Source: Verrucomicrobiota bacterium
GTDB lineage: Bacteria > Verrucomicrobiota > Verrucomicrobiia > Chthoniobacterales > Terrimicrobiaceae
Reading direction: 5' to 3'
NCBI GenBank assembly: GCA_018970255.1
Contig: JAGWWS010000021.1
Coordinates: forward strand, 1 to 54,911
Length of the DNA stretch: 54,911 nt
Made by a program: the position numbers and the translations under genes. The notes beneath the pieces were generated by a model. It was not told the DNA's origin. It saw only the letters and a program-made list of their open reading frames with translations, and did no database searches. Shown in pieces: positions 34,401-43,574 of the stretch. Numbering within the stretch: position 1 is the first letter of the stretch; the number at the start of each line of letters is the position of its first letter.

Positions 34401-36009
34401 CTCGGTTCCCGGCGTCACGCTCATCTCCCCGCCGCCGCACCACGATATCTACTCGATCGAGGACCTGGCTCAGTTGATCTACGACCTCAAGCAGGTCAAC
34501 CCGCGCGCCCGCGTTTGCGTAAAGCTCGTCTCCACGGCCGGCGTCGGCACCATCGCCGCAGGCGTCGCGAAAGCCCATGCCGACATCATCCTCGTCAGCG
34601 GCCATGAGGGTGGCACCGGCGCCTCGCCGCTCAGTTCGATCAAAAACGCAGGCGGCCCGTGGGAACTCGGCGTCGCCGAAGCCCACCAGGTCCTCATGCT
34701 GAACGGGCTCCGCAACCGCGTGACGCTCCGCACCGATGGCGGCATGCGCACCGGGGAGGACATCGTTTACGCCGCGCTCCTCGGCGCCGAGGAGTTCAAC
34801 TTCGGCACATCCGCCCTCATCGCGATGGGCTGTGTCTATGTCCGCCAATGCCACTTGAACACCTGCCCGGTCGGCGTGGCCACGCTCGACGACCGGCTCC
34901 GCGCCAAATTCAAGGGCCGCCCCGAAAATGTCGTCGCGTTTTTCAACGGCGTCGCCGAGGAGGTCCGCGCAATCATGGCGCGCCTCGGTTTCCGCACAGT
35001 CGATGAAATGGTCGGCCGCGTGGAGTGCCTGCGCCAGCGCGAGGTCCCCGGCCACCCGAAGGCGAACACCCTCGACCTCTCCCGCCTGCTCGTGAATGTC
35101 GCCGCGGACGACCCCTCCGCCGTGCGCCACGCCACCCGCATGCGCAACGACGGTCCCGAGGATTCCACGCTCGACGAAACCGTCCTCCAGGACGCGAAGG
35201 ACGCCATCAACGACGGCCGCCCGATCTCGCTTTCCTACGAAGTGGAAAACACCAGCCGTTCCGTCGGGACGCAGGTCTCCGGCGAAATCGGATACCAGCA
35301 CGGCGAAGAGGGGATCGCGGAAGGCACCGTGGAACTCAAGCTCTCCGGCAGCGCGGGGCAAAGCCTCGGCGCGTTCCTCGCCCCGGGCGTGCGCCTCGTC
35401 CTCACCGGCGAGGCCAACGACTATGTCGGCAAGACCATGAGCGGCGGCGAAATCATCATCCGCCCCGAGCCCGGTTCGAAATTCGCCCCGCACGACGCCA
35501 TGATCATCGGCAACACCGTGATGTATGGCGCCACCGGGGGCCGCTTGTTCGCCAACGGCCGCGCCGGCGAGCGCTTCTGCGTCCGCAACTCCGGCGGCAC
35601 CGCCGTTGTCGAAGGGGTGGGGGACCACGGCTGCGAATACATGACGAACGGAACGGTGGTGGTCCTCGGCCGCACCGGCAAAAACTTCGGCGCCGGAATG
35701 ACCGGCGGCTGCGCCTACATCCTCGACCTGGAGAACCGCTTCGAGTCGCTCTACAACAACCAGCTCGTCTCCATCTCGCGCCTCTCGGACGCCGCCGACA
35801 TCGACCGCCTGCGCGGGCTCGTCTCGCGGCATGCCGAAGCCACCGGCAGCCCGCGCGCCACCGAAATCCTCGGGGCCTGGGACAAATTCCAGCCGTCGTT
35901 CTGGAAGGTCAGCCCGAATGTGCCGGCGGCCAAGCCGGTGCCCGAGCCCGCGAAGGAGCCCGAAGCGCCCGGCAAGGTCATCAGCGAGGAAGTCATCGCC
36001 TCAAGGTAG
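31426..36009 (+). CDS. gltB: Glutamate synthase large (alpha) subunit
   Basis: A 1527-aa enzyme that makes two glutamates from glutamine and 2-oxoglutarate. The class II glutamine amidotransferase domain starts at Cys23 (HDACGVGFV), implying removal of a 22-residue propeptide. The glutamate-synthase central domain, the FMN-binding synthase domain (SAAYLASAKEIEIKMAQGAK; GGTGASPLSSIKNAGGPWEL) and the C-terminal beta-helix GXGXG domain follow in order. The 3Fe-4S cluster motif is CVYVRQCHLNTCPVGVAT. I place the start at ATG 31426; the 32 residues before it are Lys/Phe/Ser-rich and not family-like. No gltD small subunit is next to it, so the partner must be elsewhere, or a ferredoxin-dependent mode is used. 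Confidence 0.96.
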   Translation: MNNAMPHTGPNGLYHPDFEHDACGVGFVAQISGKRSNEVLLTALTSICSLMHRGALDADAKTGDGAGVCTQIPYKIFAPEVSRLGHTLYNPSDLGVGVMFLPTDNKYAAARARAITEEVLKKRELFVFGWRPVPINDHVLGEKAQSTMPLIEHVLVGRPAGMWDDDYERRLFLARNEIEDRAAADKISDFYIPSFSHRTIVYKGLLVSASLEKFYPDLTSEDYETAIALFHQRYSTNTFPTWPLAQPFRMLAHNGEINTVRGNRNWMHAREAELQADFWGKDIDLLKPIIQPGGSDSASLDNAVEVLAMSGRGILHAMTMLVPPAYRSDPHLPQELKDFYFYHRCFSEPWDGPAALAFTDGVIAGACLDRNGLRPARYNITADGLFVMASEVGGSALDQLEIVEKGRLAPGEMIAVDTAAGKLLRDADIKSALAARQPYGKWIKENLTALPQSGEKDTAAPAGDLDILTLTQRQVAFGYSSEEVDMVIKPMLKDGAEAVGSMGDDTPLAVLSQKPRLLYTYFKQLFAQVTNPPIDPIREKLVMSLHTVIGWRKNLLAETPGHARLVTIESPVLLDGELAALKAVGGEHKSATVSTLWPVSEGDAGLEKAVARIRSEAEAAIDGGARILILSDLGVDHANVPVPMLLAVGAVHHHLIAVGKRMRAGIVCETGEARDVHQIACLIGYGAAAINPYLAIESIREILERENGSADFAKSAINYRKALEAGILKIMSKMGISVVNSYRGAQIFEAIGISSKLISECFRGTPSQIEGIGYREIAAESLERHAMAYAGAVPVEAGKLGDPGYYRFRRGGEVHSVTPPVLQSFHAFVGIKGADKAGKAEDYKKYVDAVLANSPVALRNLLEMLPMPGGPVDLDEVEPIEDIRKRFTTAGMSLGALSPEAHECLAIAMNRIGGKSNSGEGGEDPVRFKRRENGDWANSAIKQIASGRFGVSAAYLASAKEIEIKMAQGAKPGEGGQLPGHKVSPYIAKLRHSVPGVTLISPPPHHDIYSIEDLAQLIYDLKQVNPRARVCVKLVSTAGVGTIAAGVAKAHADIILVSGHEGGTGASPLSSIKNAGGPWELGVAEAHQVLMLNGLRNRVTLRTDGGMRTGEDIVYAALLGAEEFNFGTSALIAMGCVYVRQCHLNTCPVGVATLDDRLRAKFKGRPENVVAFFNGVAEEVRAIMARLGFRTVDEMVGRVECLRQREVPGHPKANTLDLSRLLVNVAADDPSAVRHATRMRNDGPEDSTLDETVLQDAKDAINDGRPISLSYEVENTSRSVGTQVSGEIGYQHGEEGIAEGTVELKLSGSAGQSLGAFLAPGVRLVLTGEANDYVGKTMSGGEIIIRPEPGSKFAPHDAMIIGNTVMYGATGGRLFANGRAGERFCVRNSGGTAVVEGVGDHGCEYMTNGTVVVLGRTGKNFGAGMTGGCAYILDLENRFESLYNNQLVSISRLSDAADIDRLRGLVSRHAEATGSPRATEILGAWDKFQPSFWKVSPNVPAAKPVPEPAKEPEAPGKVISEEVIASR

Positions 36010-36064
36010 AACCGCGGCGAGCGAAGTTGCGCGCCACCCGAACACGATGTAAGGGTGGTGCCCA

Positions 36065-37918
36065 ATGTCCGCTCCATCGTCCCTGCAACTTCCCCGCGCG
36101 CTCGGTGCCGTGCTGTGGGGGACATCCGTGGCGCTTTCGTGGATGTGGGGGCTCGGGCTTTTCTTCTCGGTCCAATTCACGACGCAGTTCGGCCTGTTCG
36201 GCCTGCTGACCTTTGCGATCCCGAATTTCCTCGGCCTCCTCGGCTTCGGGCTCGTCACCCACCACCTCGCCCGGCGCCAATCGGGCTCGGAATCGCTGGC
36301 GCAATTTTTCGCCACATGGTCGAGGCCGTTCCGGCTGGTGTTTTTCCTCTACCAACTCCTGGCCATCACGCTCACCGTCTTTGCGTTCATCCGCTATGCG
36401 TGGCAGCCCCTCGGCTTCGCGCCGGAGTTGCTCTACCTTCCCCTGGTCATGTTTGTGGTGCTCTCGGCGGGAATCCTTTTCGGCGAGGAATTCGACATCA
36501 AGCGCATCAAGTTCAGCCACGGCGTGCTGTTCCTCATCCTTTCCGCGGCGGTGGTGGTCCTGATTGCCCATGCCGCGGGCAAGGGCACCGGGCCGCTGGC
36601 GTTCCCGAAGCTTCCGACGAACGACTGGAACTATTGGGGCTACGCGGTGCCCATCATCATCGGCTTCCTCGTCGGCCCCTGGCTCGACCTGCAGCAATGG
36701 CAGCGCGCGATCCAAATGCACCGCGAGCGCGTCTCGATCGCCGCCGGCTATATCATCGGGTCCCTGCTTTTCCTCGGGCTGATCCTCTTCCACGGGCTGA
36801 TGGCGCTTTGGGCGCTGAACTGGGGCGCCGCCGAATTCATCCGCGACGGGATCACCGGCCACAGCTACGGGCAGGAAATCCTGACCAAGGTCCTCTCCGC
36901 CGCGTCGCCATGGACCTTCGCCGCCTACGCCGTCTTCGTTTGCATTTGCGTCCTCACCACGCTGGACAGCGGATACATCGCGTTGAAGTGGTTCCTCACC
37001 TCGAATGCCAGCGCGAGCAACCACCCGATTTTCTCCCTCGTGCCCTCGCGGCTCCTGACATCCCCGATCCCCGCATTCCTCCTCGCGGGCATCGTTGCCC
37101 TCATCGGCACGCTGCTGCGTTTCGAGTTGGAATTTTTCATGATCTTCTACGCGACCTTCTTCGTCGGCTACTCGATGCTGGCGATCGCGCGTTGCTTCAT
37201 CGTGGCGCCGGCCAATGCCATCCCGCAGGTGAAAATGTTCTGCATCGGTTCGATCGCGGTGCTGATTTTTTCGTTCGGATATTTCCTGAGGTCGCCCGCG
37301 CTGCAGATCGTCGGCCCGCTCCTGCCCCTCGCGTATGTGCTCTGGCTGCTGTTGAAGCCCGCGGCCTCGGAGGAATTCCTGAGCGGCACGGCGGAACTCG
37401 ATTCCACCGCACCGGGCGCGCTGGCGACGGGGACCGAGAGCGCCGTGAGCGTTGCGAGCCCGGTCACCGTCCTCGACCCCGGCGCCGTCCAGCACAGCCT
37501 CACCGGGCATTTCGAGGACAAATGGTTCGTCCACACGCTCGTCGCGACCTATGCGGACACCAATTCCGTCGGGAATGTTTACTTCGGCATGTATGCCATG
37601 TGGGTTGGCAAGGCGCGCGAGCTGTTCTTCAACCGCGTGATGCCAAAATTCAACCTCCAGAACACGCCGTTCTACATCCTCACCCGGTCGTTCGAGCACA
37701 AGTTCGTGCGCGAGACCCGCGAGTTCGAGACCGTGAGGGTGAAAATCCGCATCGCCGGCTACAACCGCAAATTCGCCACGCTCGAGCACGAGATCTACGA
37801 TTCGCTCGGCCAGCTGCTCGGCAAGGGGAAACAGAGCCTCCTCTTCGTCTCCTCGACCGACTACAAGATGCTCGACATCCCCCCCGATGTTTATTCCGCG
37901 TTCATCGCGCACACCTGA
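36065..37918 (+). CDS. Multi-pass transporter-like protein fused to a hotdog thioesterase domain
   Basis: A 617-aa protein. Residues 1-435 contain about 11-12 hydrophobic segments; GPWLDLQQWQRAIQMHRER and CVLTTLDSGYIALKWFL are reminiscent of sodium:solute-symporter-type (LeuT-fold) proteins, a tentative match. After a Ser/Thr/Ala-rich linker (about 440-480) a soluble 4HBT-type hotdog domain follows (about 482-617): VHTLVATYADTNSVGNVYFG, AMWVGKARELFF and a beta-rich remainder. The YADTNSVGNVYFG element matches the D-x-x-G-H-x-x-x catalytic region of acyl-CoA thioesterases (GHVYF-like), with N replacing H. It may couple import of an acid to thioester chemistry at the membrane; that is inference. 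It is followed by the GH75-like lipoprotein after 3 bases, so both are cotranscribed. Confidence 0.85.
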   Translation: MSAPSSLQLPRALGAVLWGTSVALSWMWGLGLFFSVQFTTQFGLFGLLTFAIPNFLGLLGFGLVTHHLARRQSGSESLAQFFATWSRPFRLVFFLYQLLAITLTVFAFIRYAWQPLGFAPELLYLPLVMFVVLSAGILFGEEFDIKRIKFSHGVLFLILSAAVVVLIAHAAGKGTGPLAFPKLPTNDWNYWGYAVPIIIGFLVGPWLDLQQWQRAIQMHRERVSIAAGYIIGSLLFLGLILFHGLMALWALNWGAAEFIRDGITGHSYGQEILTKVLSAASPWTFAAYAVFVCICVLTTLDSGYIALKWFLTSNASASNHPIFSLVPSRLLTSPIPAFLLAGIVALIGTLLRFELEFFMIFYATFFVGYSMLAIARCFIVAPANAIPQVKMFCIGSIAVLIFSFGYFLRSPALQIVGPLLPLAYVLWLLLKPAASEEFLSGTAELDSTAPGALATGTESAVSVASPVTVLDPGAVQHSLTGHFEDKWFVHTLVATYADTNSVGNVYFGMYAMWVGKARELFFNRVMPKFNLQNTPFYILTRSFEHKFVRETREFETVRVKIRIAGYNRKFATLEHEIYDSLGQLLGKGKQSLLFVSSTDYKMLDIPPDVYSAFIAHT

Positions 37919-37921
37919 GGC

Positions 37922-39229
37922 ATGGTCCGTGCGGCGATCTGTTTGCCACTGGCTGCGGCGGTTTTACTGACCGGTTGCCCCAAGCCTCCGCCCCCGCCTC
38001 CGCCGCCCACCCCCGTTCCCACGCCAACGCCTTCGCCCACCCCGAAGCCGATCCCCGCGCTCGTCCGCAAGCCGCTGCCCACGGCCACGCTTTTCAACGG
38101 CCTCTCGCTCGAATCCTCCGTCATTGCCACCCCCGCGCAGGAACTCGCTTCCGCCGACCGCCGCGAAGCCGATGCCTACCGCGTGGAGGTCACCCTCCGC
38201 GCCAGGCTCCCGCGCCCGGCCACCACGGTCGAAGACATCGCTTCGAACGACCCCGGCCTCGCGGCCGCCTTCAAGGACCTGCCCTCGCTGTTGGCGAACG
38301 CCACCGTTTCCCCGTTTTTTGAAAAATTCTACGAACTGAAAACCAACGACGCGCGCCGCAAGCTCGCCAACCTCGACGCCGTCCTCTCGCGCCACAATTT
38401 CTACGATTGCGAGACCATGCTCGAACTCTCGAACCCCACCACCGGTCGGCGCGCGCTCATGGTCGTGGCCGACATGGATGTGAACACCGACGGCTCGGAC
38501 GGCGACCGGAATGTGCAGGTGGATTCCTCGTCGATGTTCTACCTCCCGCAAACGAGCTACCGCTGGCCGAAGCAAACCGACCGCCCGAACCCGCAACTCG
38601 CCGCCGAGGAGAAAAAACTCGCCGACTTCCAGGCCGAACTCGCCAAGCCCGGCCTCAAGCCCGCGCGCACCACCGAAATCAACGCTGGGATCGACCTTGC
38701 CAAACGCCGCATCCACGACCTCAAGAAATGGAGTTTCCTCGTGGCGACCGTGGACCCGTTCATCGTGCTTCCCGGCTTCATCATGCGCGACCACACCGGC
38801 CCGTTCGTCCCGAAAATCGGCGATTACGCGGTCGTGATCCACGGCGGGCGCGCCTACCCCGCCATCCTCGGCGACTCCGGCCCCTCCCACAAAGCGGGCG
38901 AAGCTTCGACCCTCATTTGCCGCGAACTCTGCTCGCGCGCCTCGAACCTTGTCCGCCCGATCAGCGACCTCTCCGTGGCCTATGTGGTTTTCCCGGGCTC
39001 GGCGGAGGAAAAACCCGGTCCGCCCGACCTCGCGAAGTGGAGGGAAAAGTGCCAGGCGCTCATCGGCGAACTCGGCGGCCTCGCGGTCGAACTCCACGAA
39101 TGGCCGAACCTTGTCGCCCCCTGGCCGACCCCGACCCCGTCGCCCACACCAGAGCCATCGCCCACTGCGGCGCCCACGCCCGAACTCAGGCCGGAAGGCT
39201 CGAGCACACCAGCTTCCGCAGGCGGATAA
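37922..39229 (+). CDS. Proline-rich lipoprotein with GH75 chitosanase-like domain
   Basis: A 435-aa protein with a lipoprotein signal peptide (MVRAAICLPLAAAVLLTGC, lipobox LTGC, Cys19). A long Pro/Thr spacer (residues 20-45) would extend it from the membrane. The core resembles fungal-type GH75 chitosanases: VVADMDVNTDGSDGDR (about residues 180-195, cf. ADMDIDCDG), then GDYAVVIHGGRAYPAILGDS and KAGEASTLICRELCSRA. The C-terminus is again Pro/Thr/Ser-rich. It probably degrades or binds an amino-sugar polymer outside the inner membrane. The acidic DMDVNTDG motif is kept, the Cys of the fungal motif is not. The last 44 bases overlap the convergent ECF sigma gene. Confidence 0.7.
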   Translation: MVRAAICLPLAAAVLLTGCPKPPPPPPPPTPVPTPTPSPTPKPIPALVRKPLPTATLFNGLSLESSVIATPAQELASADRREADAYRVEVTLRARLPRPATTVEDIASNDPGLAAAFKDLPSLLANATVSPFFEKFYELKTNDARRKLANLDAVLSRHNFYDCETMLELSNPTTGRRALMVVADMDVNTDGSDGDRNVQVDSSSMFYLPQTSYRWPKQTDRPNPQLAAEEKKLADFQAELAKPGLKPARTTEINAGIDLAKRRIHDLKKWSFLVATVDPFIVLPGFIMRDHTGPFVPKIGDYAVVIHGGRAYPAILGDSGPSHKAGEASTLICRELCSRASNLVRPISDLSVAYVVFPGSAEEKPGPPDLAKWREKCQALIGELGGLAVELHEWPNLVAPWPTPTPSPTPEPSPTAAPTPELRPEGSSTPASAGG

Positions 39230-39761
39230 TCCCCCGGCGGATCCGCGCCTTCACCGTGCTGACCGGTGCATGGAGTTTTTCGGAAATCTGTTGCTGGGTC
39301 AGCCCCTTGAAATAGGCCATCTCGATGACCTCGCGCTGTTCGCGGTTCAGTTTCATCACCGCGGTCCTCACGCGGTTGCCGTCCTCCGCGATGGAGAGCA
39401 GGTCGTCGGGCATTTCGTCGCGGTGGATTTGCTCCGGGATTTCGGCCTCGGCGTCCTCGTTGAGCCTCGTGCGGCGCTGGATCGAGCGGAGCTTGTCGAT
39501 CGCCTTGTTGCGCGCCATCGCCACGGCCCAGGTCGCCGGCTTGCCGCGGGATTCCTCATACATCGGGGATTTTTCCCAAACCATGAACATCGTCTCCTGC
39601 AGCACGTCCTCGGCGTCCTGCGGGTTGTTCAGGACCCGGAACGCGGTGGAATAAACGATGCCGCAGTGGGCCTTGTAAAACTCGCGGAACGCGACGACAT
39701 CCCCCATGCCGATCCGTCGGATGAGGTCGGCGTCGCGCGGGGCTCGCGAGGGGGCGGTCAT
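39186..39761 (-). CDS. ECF-type RNA polymerase sigma factor
   Basis: A 191-aa sigma-70 family protein with region 2 (YSTAFRVLNNPQDAEDVLQE, about residues 37-56, and TWAVAMARNKAIDKLRSIQR) and region 4 (LNREQREVIEMAYFKGLTQQ followed by QISEKLHAPVSTVKARIRRG). No anti-sigma factor gene is adjacent. Its 3' end overlaps the end of the GH75-like gene by 44 bases, convergently, which may produce antisense interference between the two. Target genes are unknown. Confidence 0.93.
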   Translation of the reverse strand: MTAPSRAPRDADLIRRIGMGDVVAFREFYKAHCGIVYSTAFRVLNNPQDAEDVLQETMFMVWEKSPMYEESRGKPATWAVAMARNKAIDKLRSIQRRTRLNEDAEAEIPEQIHRDEMPDDLLSIAEDGNRVRTAVMKLNREQREVIEMAYFKGLTQQQISEKLHAPVSTVKARIRRGIIRLRKLVCSSLPA

Positions 39762-39813
39762 GCGGAAAGCCTACCGGCGGGCACGGTGATAAGCAAACAA
39801 TCCCCGACCGCGC

Positions 39814-40245
39814 TCAGTGCCGCCGCGTGTCGAGTAGCGCTTCGATCCGCTTCAGCACGACCTCCGCGGCGCCCGTGGGGGATTGGAATTCGAGCGCCTT
39901 TTCGCCCTCGGGGCTTGCCAGCCAGCGCCGGACCCGCTCCACCACAGCCTTCCATTCCTCCGGCAGCTCGGCGGGCTTTTCCAACTCCGCGGCCTTGAAC
40001 GCCACGGGCGGCGGCACATTTTCCGGTGCCGCTTCGTCGCCGAGCCAAGCCGAGAGTTCCCCGAGGACATGCTGGGGCTCCTGGAACCTTTGCCAAACGG
40101 CATCCTCGCCGTCCGGGTCGATGGACTCGATGAACTCCCGCGCGAGCCCGAAGTTGGGTGCGTTCGCATGGATGGCCCCGCGGCAGAGGTCGGCGTGCCG
40201 CTTGAGCCGGCCTTTGGTTCCGGTGCTGTATTTGCGCCCTTCCAT
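39814..40245 (-). CDS. Unknown 143-aa soluble protein
   Basis: A helical, acidic protein starting [20 protein letters not shown] and ending [10 protein letters not shown], with no signal or membrane segment. I do not recognise a family; [18 protein letters not shown] in the C-terminal third is the most conserved-looking stretch. It is divergent from carB with about 70 bases between the starts. The frame continues open far upstream through carB antisense, so the ATG at 40245 is chosen because it lies just outside the carB coding region. Confidence 0.65.
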   Translation of the reverse strand: MEGRKYSTGTKGRLKRHADLCRGAIHANAPNFGLAREFIESIDPDGEDAVWQRFQEPQHVLGELSAWLGDEAAPENVPPPVAFKAAELEKPAELPEEWKAVVERVRRWLASPEGEKALEFQSPTGAAEVVLKRIEALLDTRRH

Positions 40246-40314
40246 GCCGCCATCCTCGCGCCGGGGGGGATTTCGCGTCCAACCATTTCGTTGCCGCCCG
40301 AAGGCCATTTGATA

Positions 40315-43300
40315 ATGTCCCGCGCCATGCCGAAGGACACCTCGATCAAAAAAATCCTGCTGATTGGCTCCGGCCCCATCGTCATCGGGCAGGGCTGCGA
40401 ATTCGACTACTCGGGGGTCCAGGCCTGCAAGGCGCTGCGCGAGGAGGGCTACGAGGTCGTGCTGGTCAACTCCAACCCCGCCACGATCATGACCGACCCG
40501 GAGTTCGCCAAGCGGACCTATGTCGAGCCGATCACGCCCGAGGCGATCGAAAAAATCCTCGAACGCGAAAAGCCCGATGCCGTCCTCCCGACGCTCGGCG
40601 GCCAGACTGCGCTCAACGCCGCCATGGCGCTTGTGGAAAACGGAGCGCTGGAACGCCACGGCGCCCGGCTCATCGGGGCCAACGCCGAGGCCATCAAGCG
40701 CGGCGAGGACCGGCTGATCTTCAAAAATATCATGCTCGAGATCGGGCTCGATTGCGCCCGGTCCGGCGTCGCCCACACGCTCGAGGAAGCGCGCCAGGTC
40801 GCCGCCGAAATCGGGACCTTCCCGCTCATCATCCGCCCCGCGTTCACCCTGGGCGGCGCAGGCGGCGGCATCGCCTACAACCGCGAGGAACTCGATGAAA
40901 TCTGCCGCCGCGGCCTCGACCTCTCGCCCGTCAGCGAGGTCCTCGTCGAGGAATCCCTGCTCGGCTGGAAGGAATTCGAGATGGAGGTCATGCGCGACCG
41001 CGCGGATAACTGCGTCGTCATCTGCTCGATCGAAAACCTCGACCCCATGGGCGTGCACACGGGCGATTCGATCACCGTCGCCCCCATCCAAACGCTCACC
41101 GACAAGGAATACCAGGCGATGCGCGACGCGAGCTTCGCCGTCATCCGCGCCATCGGCGTCGAGACCGGCGGCTCGAACATCCAATTCGCCGTCAACCCCG
41201 CCAACGGCCGCATGGTCGTCATCGAAATGAACCCGCGCGTCTCGCGCAGTTCGGCCCTGGCGTCCAAGGCCACCGGGTTCCCCATCGCGAAAATCGCCGC
41301 GAAACTCGCCGTCGGCTACACGCTCGACGAACTCAAAAACGACATCACCCGCGAGACGCCGGCCTGCTTCGAACCGTCGATCGACTATGTCGTTACGAAA
41401 ATCCCGCGCTTCACTTTCGAAAAATTCCCGAAGGCCGACCCCACGCTGACCACGCAAATGAAGAGCGTGGGCGAGGCGATGGCCATCGGCCGCACCTTCA
41501 AGGAATCGCTCCAAAAGGCGCTCCGCTCGCTGGAGATCGGGCGCTTCGGCCTTGGCGCCGACGGCAAGGACACCGCACCCGGCATCGACACCATCCGCCA
41601 AAAACTCCGCGTCCCCTGCGCCGAAAGGATTTTCTTTATCCGCTACGGATTCCTCGCCGGGCTGGGCGTGGAGGACATCCACGAACTCTCCTCGATCGAC
41701 CGTTGGTTCCTCGAGCACATCCGCCTCATCGTCGAAGAGGAAAAACGCCTCGCCACACTCGCGCACCCGCTTTCCGCCGCCGATTTCCGCCGCGCCAAGC
41801 GCTTCGGGTTTTCGGACCGCCAGCTCTCCCATTTGCTCAAAACCCCCGAGCCCGAAATCCGCAAGTCCCGCAAGGCCGCCGGCATCGTCCCGACCTACCG
41901 GCTCGTGGACACCTGCGCCGCCGAGTTCGAGGCGTTCACGCCCTATTACTACTCGACCTACGGCGACGAGGACGAAACGCGCGGCGGTGACAAAAAGAAA
42001 GTCCTTATCCTCGGCGGCGGGCCGAACCGCATCGGCCAAGGGATCGAATTCGACTACTGCTGCGTCCACGCCGCCTTCGCGCTCAAGGAACTCGGCTGGG
42101 AGACCATCATGGTCAATTCCAACCCCGAGACCGTTTCGACCGACTACGACACCAGCGACAAGCTCTACTTCGAACCGCTCACGCTCGAGGATGTGCTGAA
42201 CATCTACGAGCGCGAGAAAGCCGATGCCGTCATCGTGCAATTCGGCGGCCAGACCCCGCTGAACCTCGCCGCCGGGCTCGCCGCGAACGGCTGCAAAATC
42301 ATCGGCACCCAGCCCCGCAGCATCGAGATGGCCGAGGACCGCAAACACTTCGCCGCGATGCTCGACAAGCTCGGCCTGCGCCAAACCCAGGGCGGCACCG
42401 CCACGAACGAGCAGGAGGCCGTCGATGTCGCCTCGCGCATCGGATACCCCGTGCTCGTGCGCCCGTCGTTCGTCCTTGGCGGCCGCGCCATGGAAATCGT
42501 CCACGATGAAGCCGACCTCCGCCGCTACATCCGCACCGCCGTCGAGGCCAGCCCCGAGCGCCCCGTCCTCGTGGACCGGTTCCTCGAAGACGCCACCGAG
42601 GTCGATGTCGATTGCATCTCGGATGGCGAACTCTGCGTCATCGGCGGCGTGATGGAGCACATCGAGCAGGCCGGCATCCACTCCGGCGACAGCGCCTGCG
42701 TGATCCCGAGTTTCTCGCTTTCACCCCAAGTCCTCGAAACGATCAAAAAAGCCACGAAAGCGATGGCGATCGAACTCGAGGTCCGCGGCCTCATGAACGT
42801 GCAGTTCGCCGTGAAGGACGAGGTCGTCTACATCCTCGAGGTCAACCCCCGCGCCTCGCGCACTGCGCCGTTCGTCAGCAAGGCCACCGGTGTTCCGCTC
42901 GCCAAGCTCGCCGCGAAGGTCATGGCCGGAAAAACGCTGCGCGAACTCGGGTTCACGGAGGAAGTCGTCCCCGCCTACCACTCGGTCAAGGAAGCCGTCT
43001 TCCCGTTCATCAAATTCCCCGGCATCGACATCATCCTCGGCCCCGAAATGCGCTCCACCGGCGAAGTCATGGGCATCGACGCCGACCTCGGCATCGCCTA
43101 CGCAAAAAGCCAAATGAGCGCCCAGCCCGCGCTGCCTCTCTCCGGCAAGGTCTTCATCAGCGTGAAGGATTCCGACAAACCCGCCGCGCTCGAAGTCGCC
43201 CGCGAACTCCACGCCCTCGGCTTCGAAGTCCACGCCTCGACCGGAACCGCAAAATTCTTCGCCGAAAACGGCCTCTCCGTTCCCGTGATGCTGAAAATCC

Positions 43301-43536
43301 GCGAAGGCCGCCCGAATGTCGTCGACTCCATCAAGAACGGCGAAGTGAAATTCATCCTGAACACCCCCAGCGGCCAAGCCCCCCGCGAGGACGAAGTGGC
43401 GATCCGCAGCGCCGCCACCGCCGCCCGCATCCCGGTGATGACCACCCTTCGCGGCGCGCGCGCCAGCACCCGCGCCATCGCCTCAATGGCCAAACACGGC
43501 TACGGCGTGAAAAGCCTGCAGGAACACCACGGGTGA
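40315..43536 (+). CDS. carB: Carbamoyl-phosphate synthase large subunit
   Basis: A 1073-aa enzyme making carbamoyl phosphate from bicarbonate, ammonia (from CarA) and two ATP, for pyrimidine and arginine synthesis. The duplicated ATP-grasp halves are clear: [20 protein letters not shown] in the first, [19 protein letters not shown] in the second. The C-terminal MGS-like allosteric domain follows (about 935-1073). The ATG at 40315 has an AAGG about 10 bases upstream. The next ATG, 40327 (MPKDTSIKK), matches the family start exactly, so either may be used. carA is not in the window. Confidence 0.96.
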   Translation: MSRAMPKDTSIKKILLIGSGPIVIGQGCEFDYSGVQACKALREEGYEVVLVNSNPATIMTDPEFAKRTYVEPITPEAIEKILEREKPDAVLPTLGGQTALNAAMALVENGALERHGARLIGANAEAIKRGEDRLIFKNIMLEIGLDCARSGVAHTLEEARQVAAEIGTFPLIIRPAFTLGGAGGGIAYNREELDEICRRGLDLSPVSEVLVEESLLGWKEFEMEVMRDRADNCVVICSIENLDPMGVHTGDSITVAPIQTLTDKEYQAMRDASFAVIRAIGVETGGSNIQFAVNPANGRMVVIEMNPRVSRSSALASKATGFPIAKIAAKLAVGYTLDELKNDITRETPACFEPSIDYVVTKIPRFTFEKFPKADPTLTTQMKSVGEAMAIGRTFKESLQKALRSLEIGRFGLGADGKDTAPGIDTIRQKLRVPCAERIFFIRYGFLAGLGVEDIHELSSIDRWFLEHIRLIVEEEKRLATLAHPLSAADFRRAKRFGFSDRQLSHLLKTPEPEIRKSRKAAGIVPTYRLVDTCAAEFEAFTPYYYSTYGDEDETRGGDKKKVLILGGGPNRIGQGIEFDYCCVHAAFALKELGWETIMVNSNPETVSTDYDTSDKLYFEPLTLEDVLNIYEREKADAVIVQFGGQTPLNLAAGLAANGCKIIGTQPRSIEMAEDRKHFAAMLDKLGLRQTQGGTATNEQEAVDVASRIGYPVLVRPSFVLGGRAMEIVHDEADLRRYIRTAVEASPERPVLVDRFLEDATEVDVDCISDGELCVIGGVMEHIEQAGIHSGDSACVIPSFSLSPQVLETIKKATKAMAIELEVRGLMNVQFAVKDEVVYILEVNPRASRTAPFVSKATGVPLAKLAAKVMAGKTLRELGFTEEVVPAYHSVKEAVFPFIKFPGIDIILGPEMRSTGEVMGIDADLGIAYAKSQMSAQPALPLSGKVFISVKDSDKPAALEVARELHALGFEVHASTGTAKFFAENGLSVPVMLKIREGRPNVVDSIKNGEVKFILNTPSGQAPREDEVAIRSAATAARIPVMTTLRGARASTRAIASMAKHGYGVKSLQEHHG

Positions 43537-43547
43537 TCTGCCGACTC

Positions 43548-43567
43548 CGCGGTTTGATCAAACCGCG
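43548..43567. terminator. Perfect 20-bp palindrome between convergent genes
   Basis: CGCGGTTTGATCAAACCGCG is a full palindrome (8-bp arms around GATC), located 11 bases after the carB stop and 7 bases beyond the stop of the convergent minus-strand gene. It can serve as a bidirectional terminator, although only short T/A runs lie in its arms. A binding site for a dimeric protein is an alternative. Confidence 0.55.
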
Positions 43568-43574
43568 TGAGTTC

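Noticed and set aside
31783-35832. A 1349-aa open frame on the minus strand opposite gltB
   Set aside because: It mirrors the codon structure of the real gene in a GC-rich sequence; the translation is rich in Gly, Asp, Glu, His and Val with no family pattern, and gltB motifs on the plus strand are unmistakable.
40246-42681. Long minus-strand open frame (part of a 955-aa frame) opposite carB
   Set aside because: Antisense shadow of carB; only its 3' part beyond carB (39814-40245) is kept as a candidate gene.
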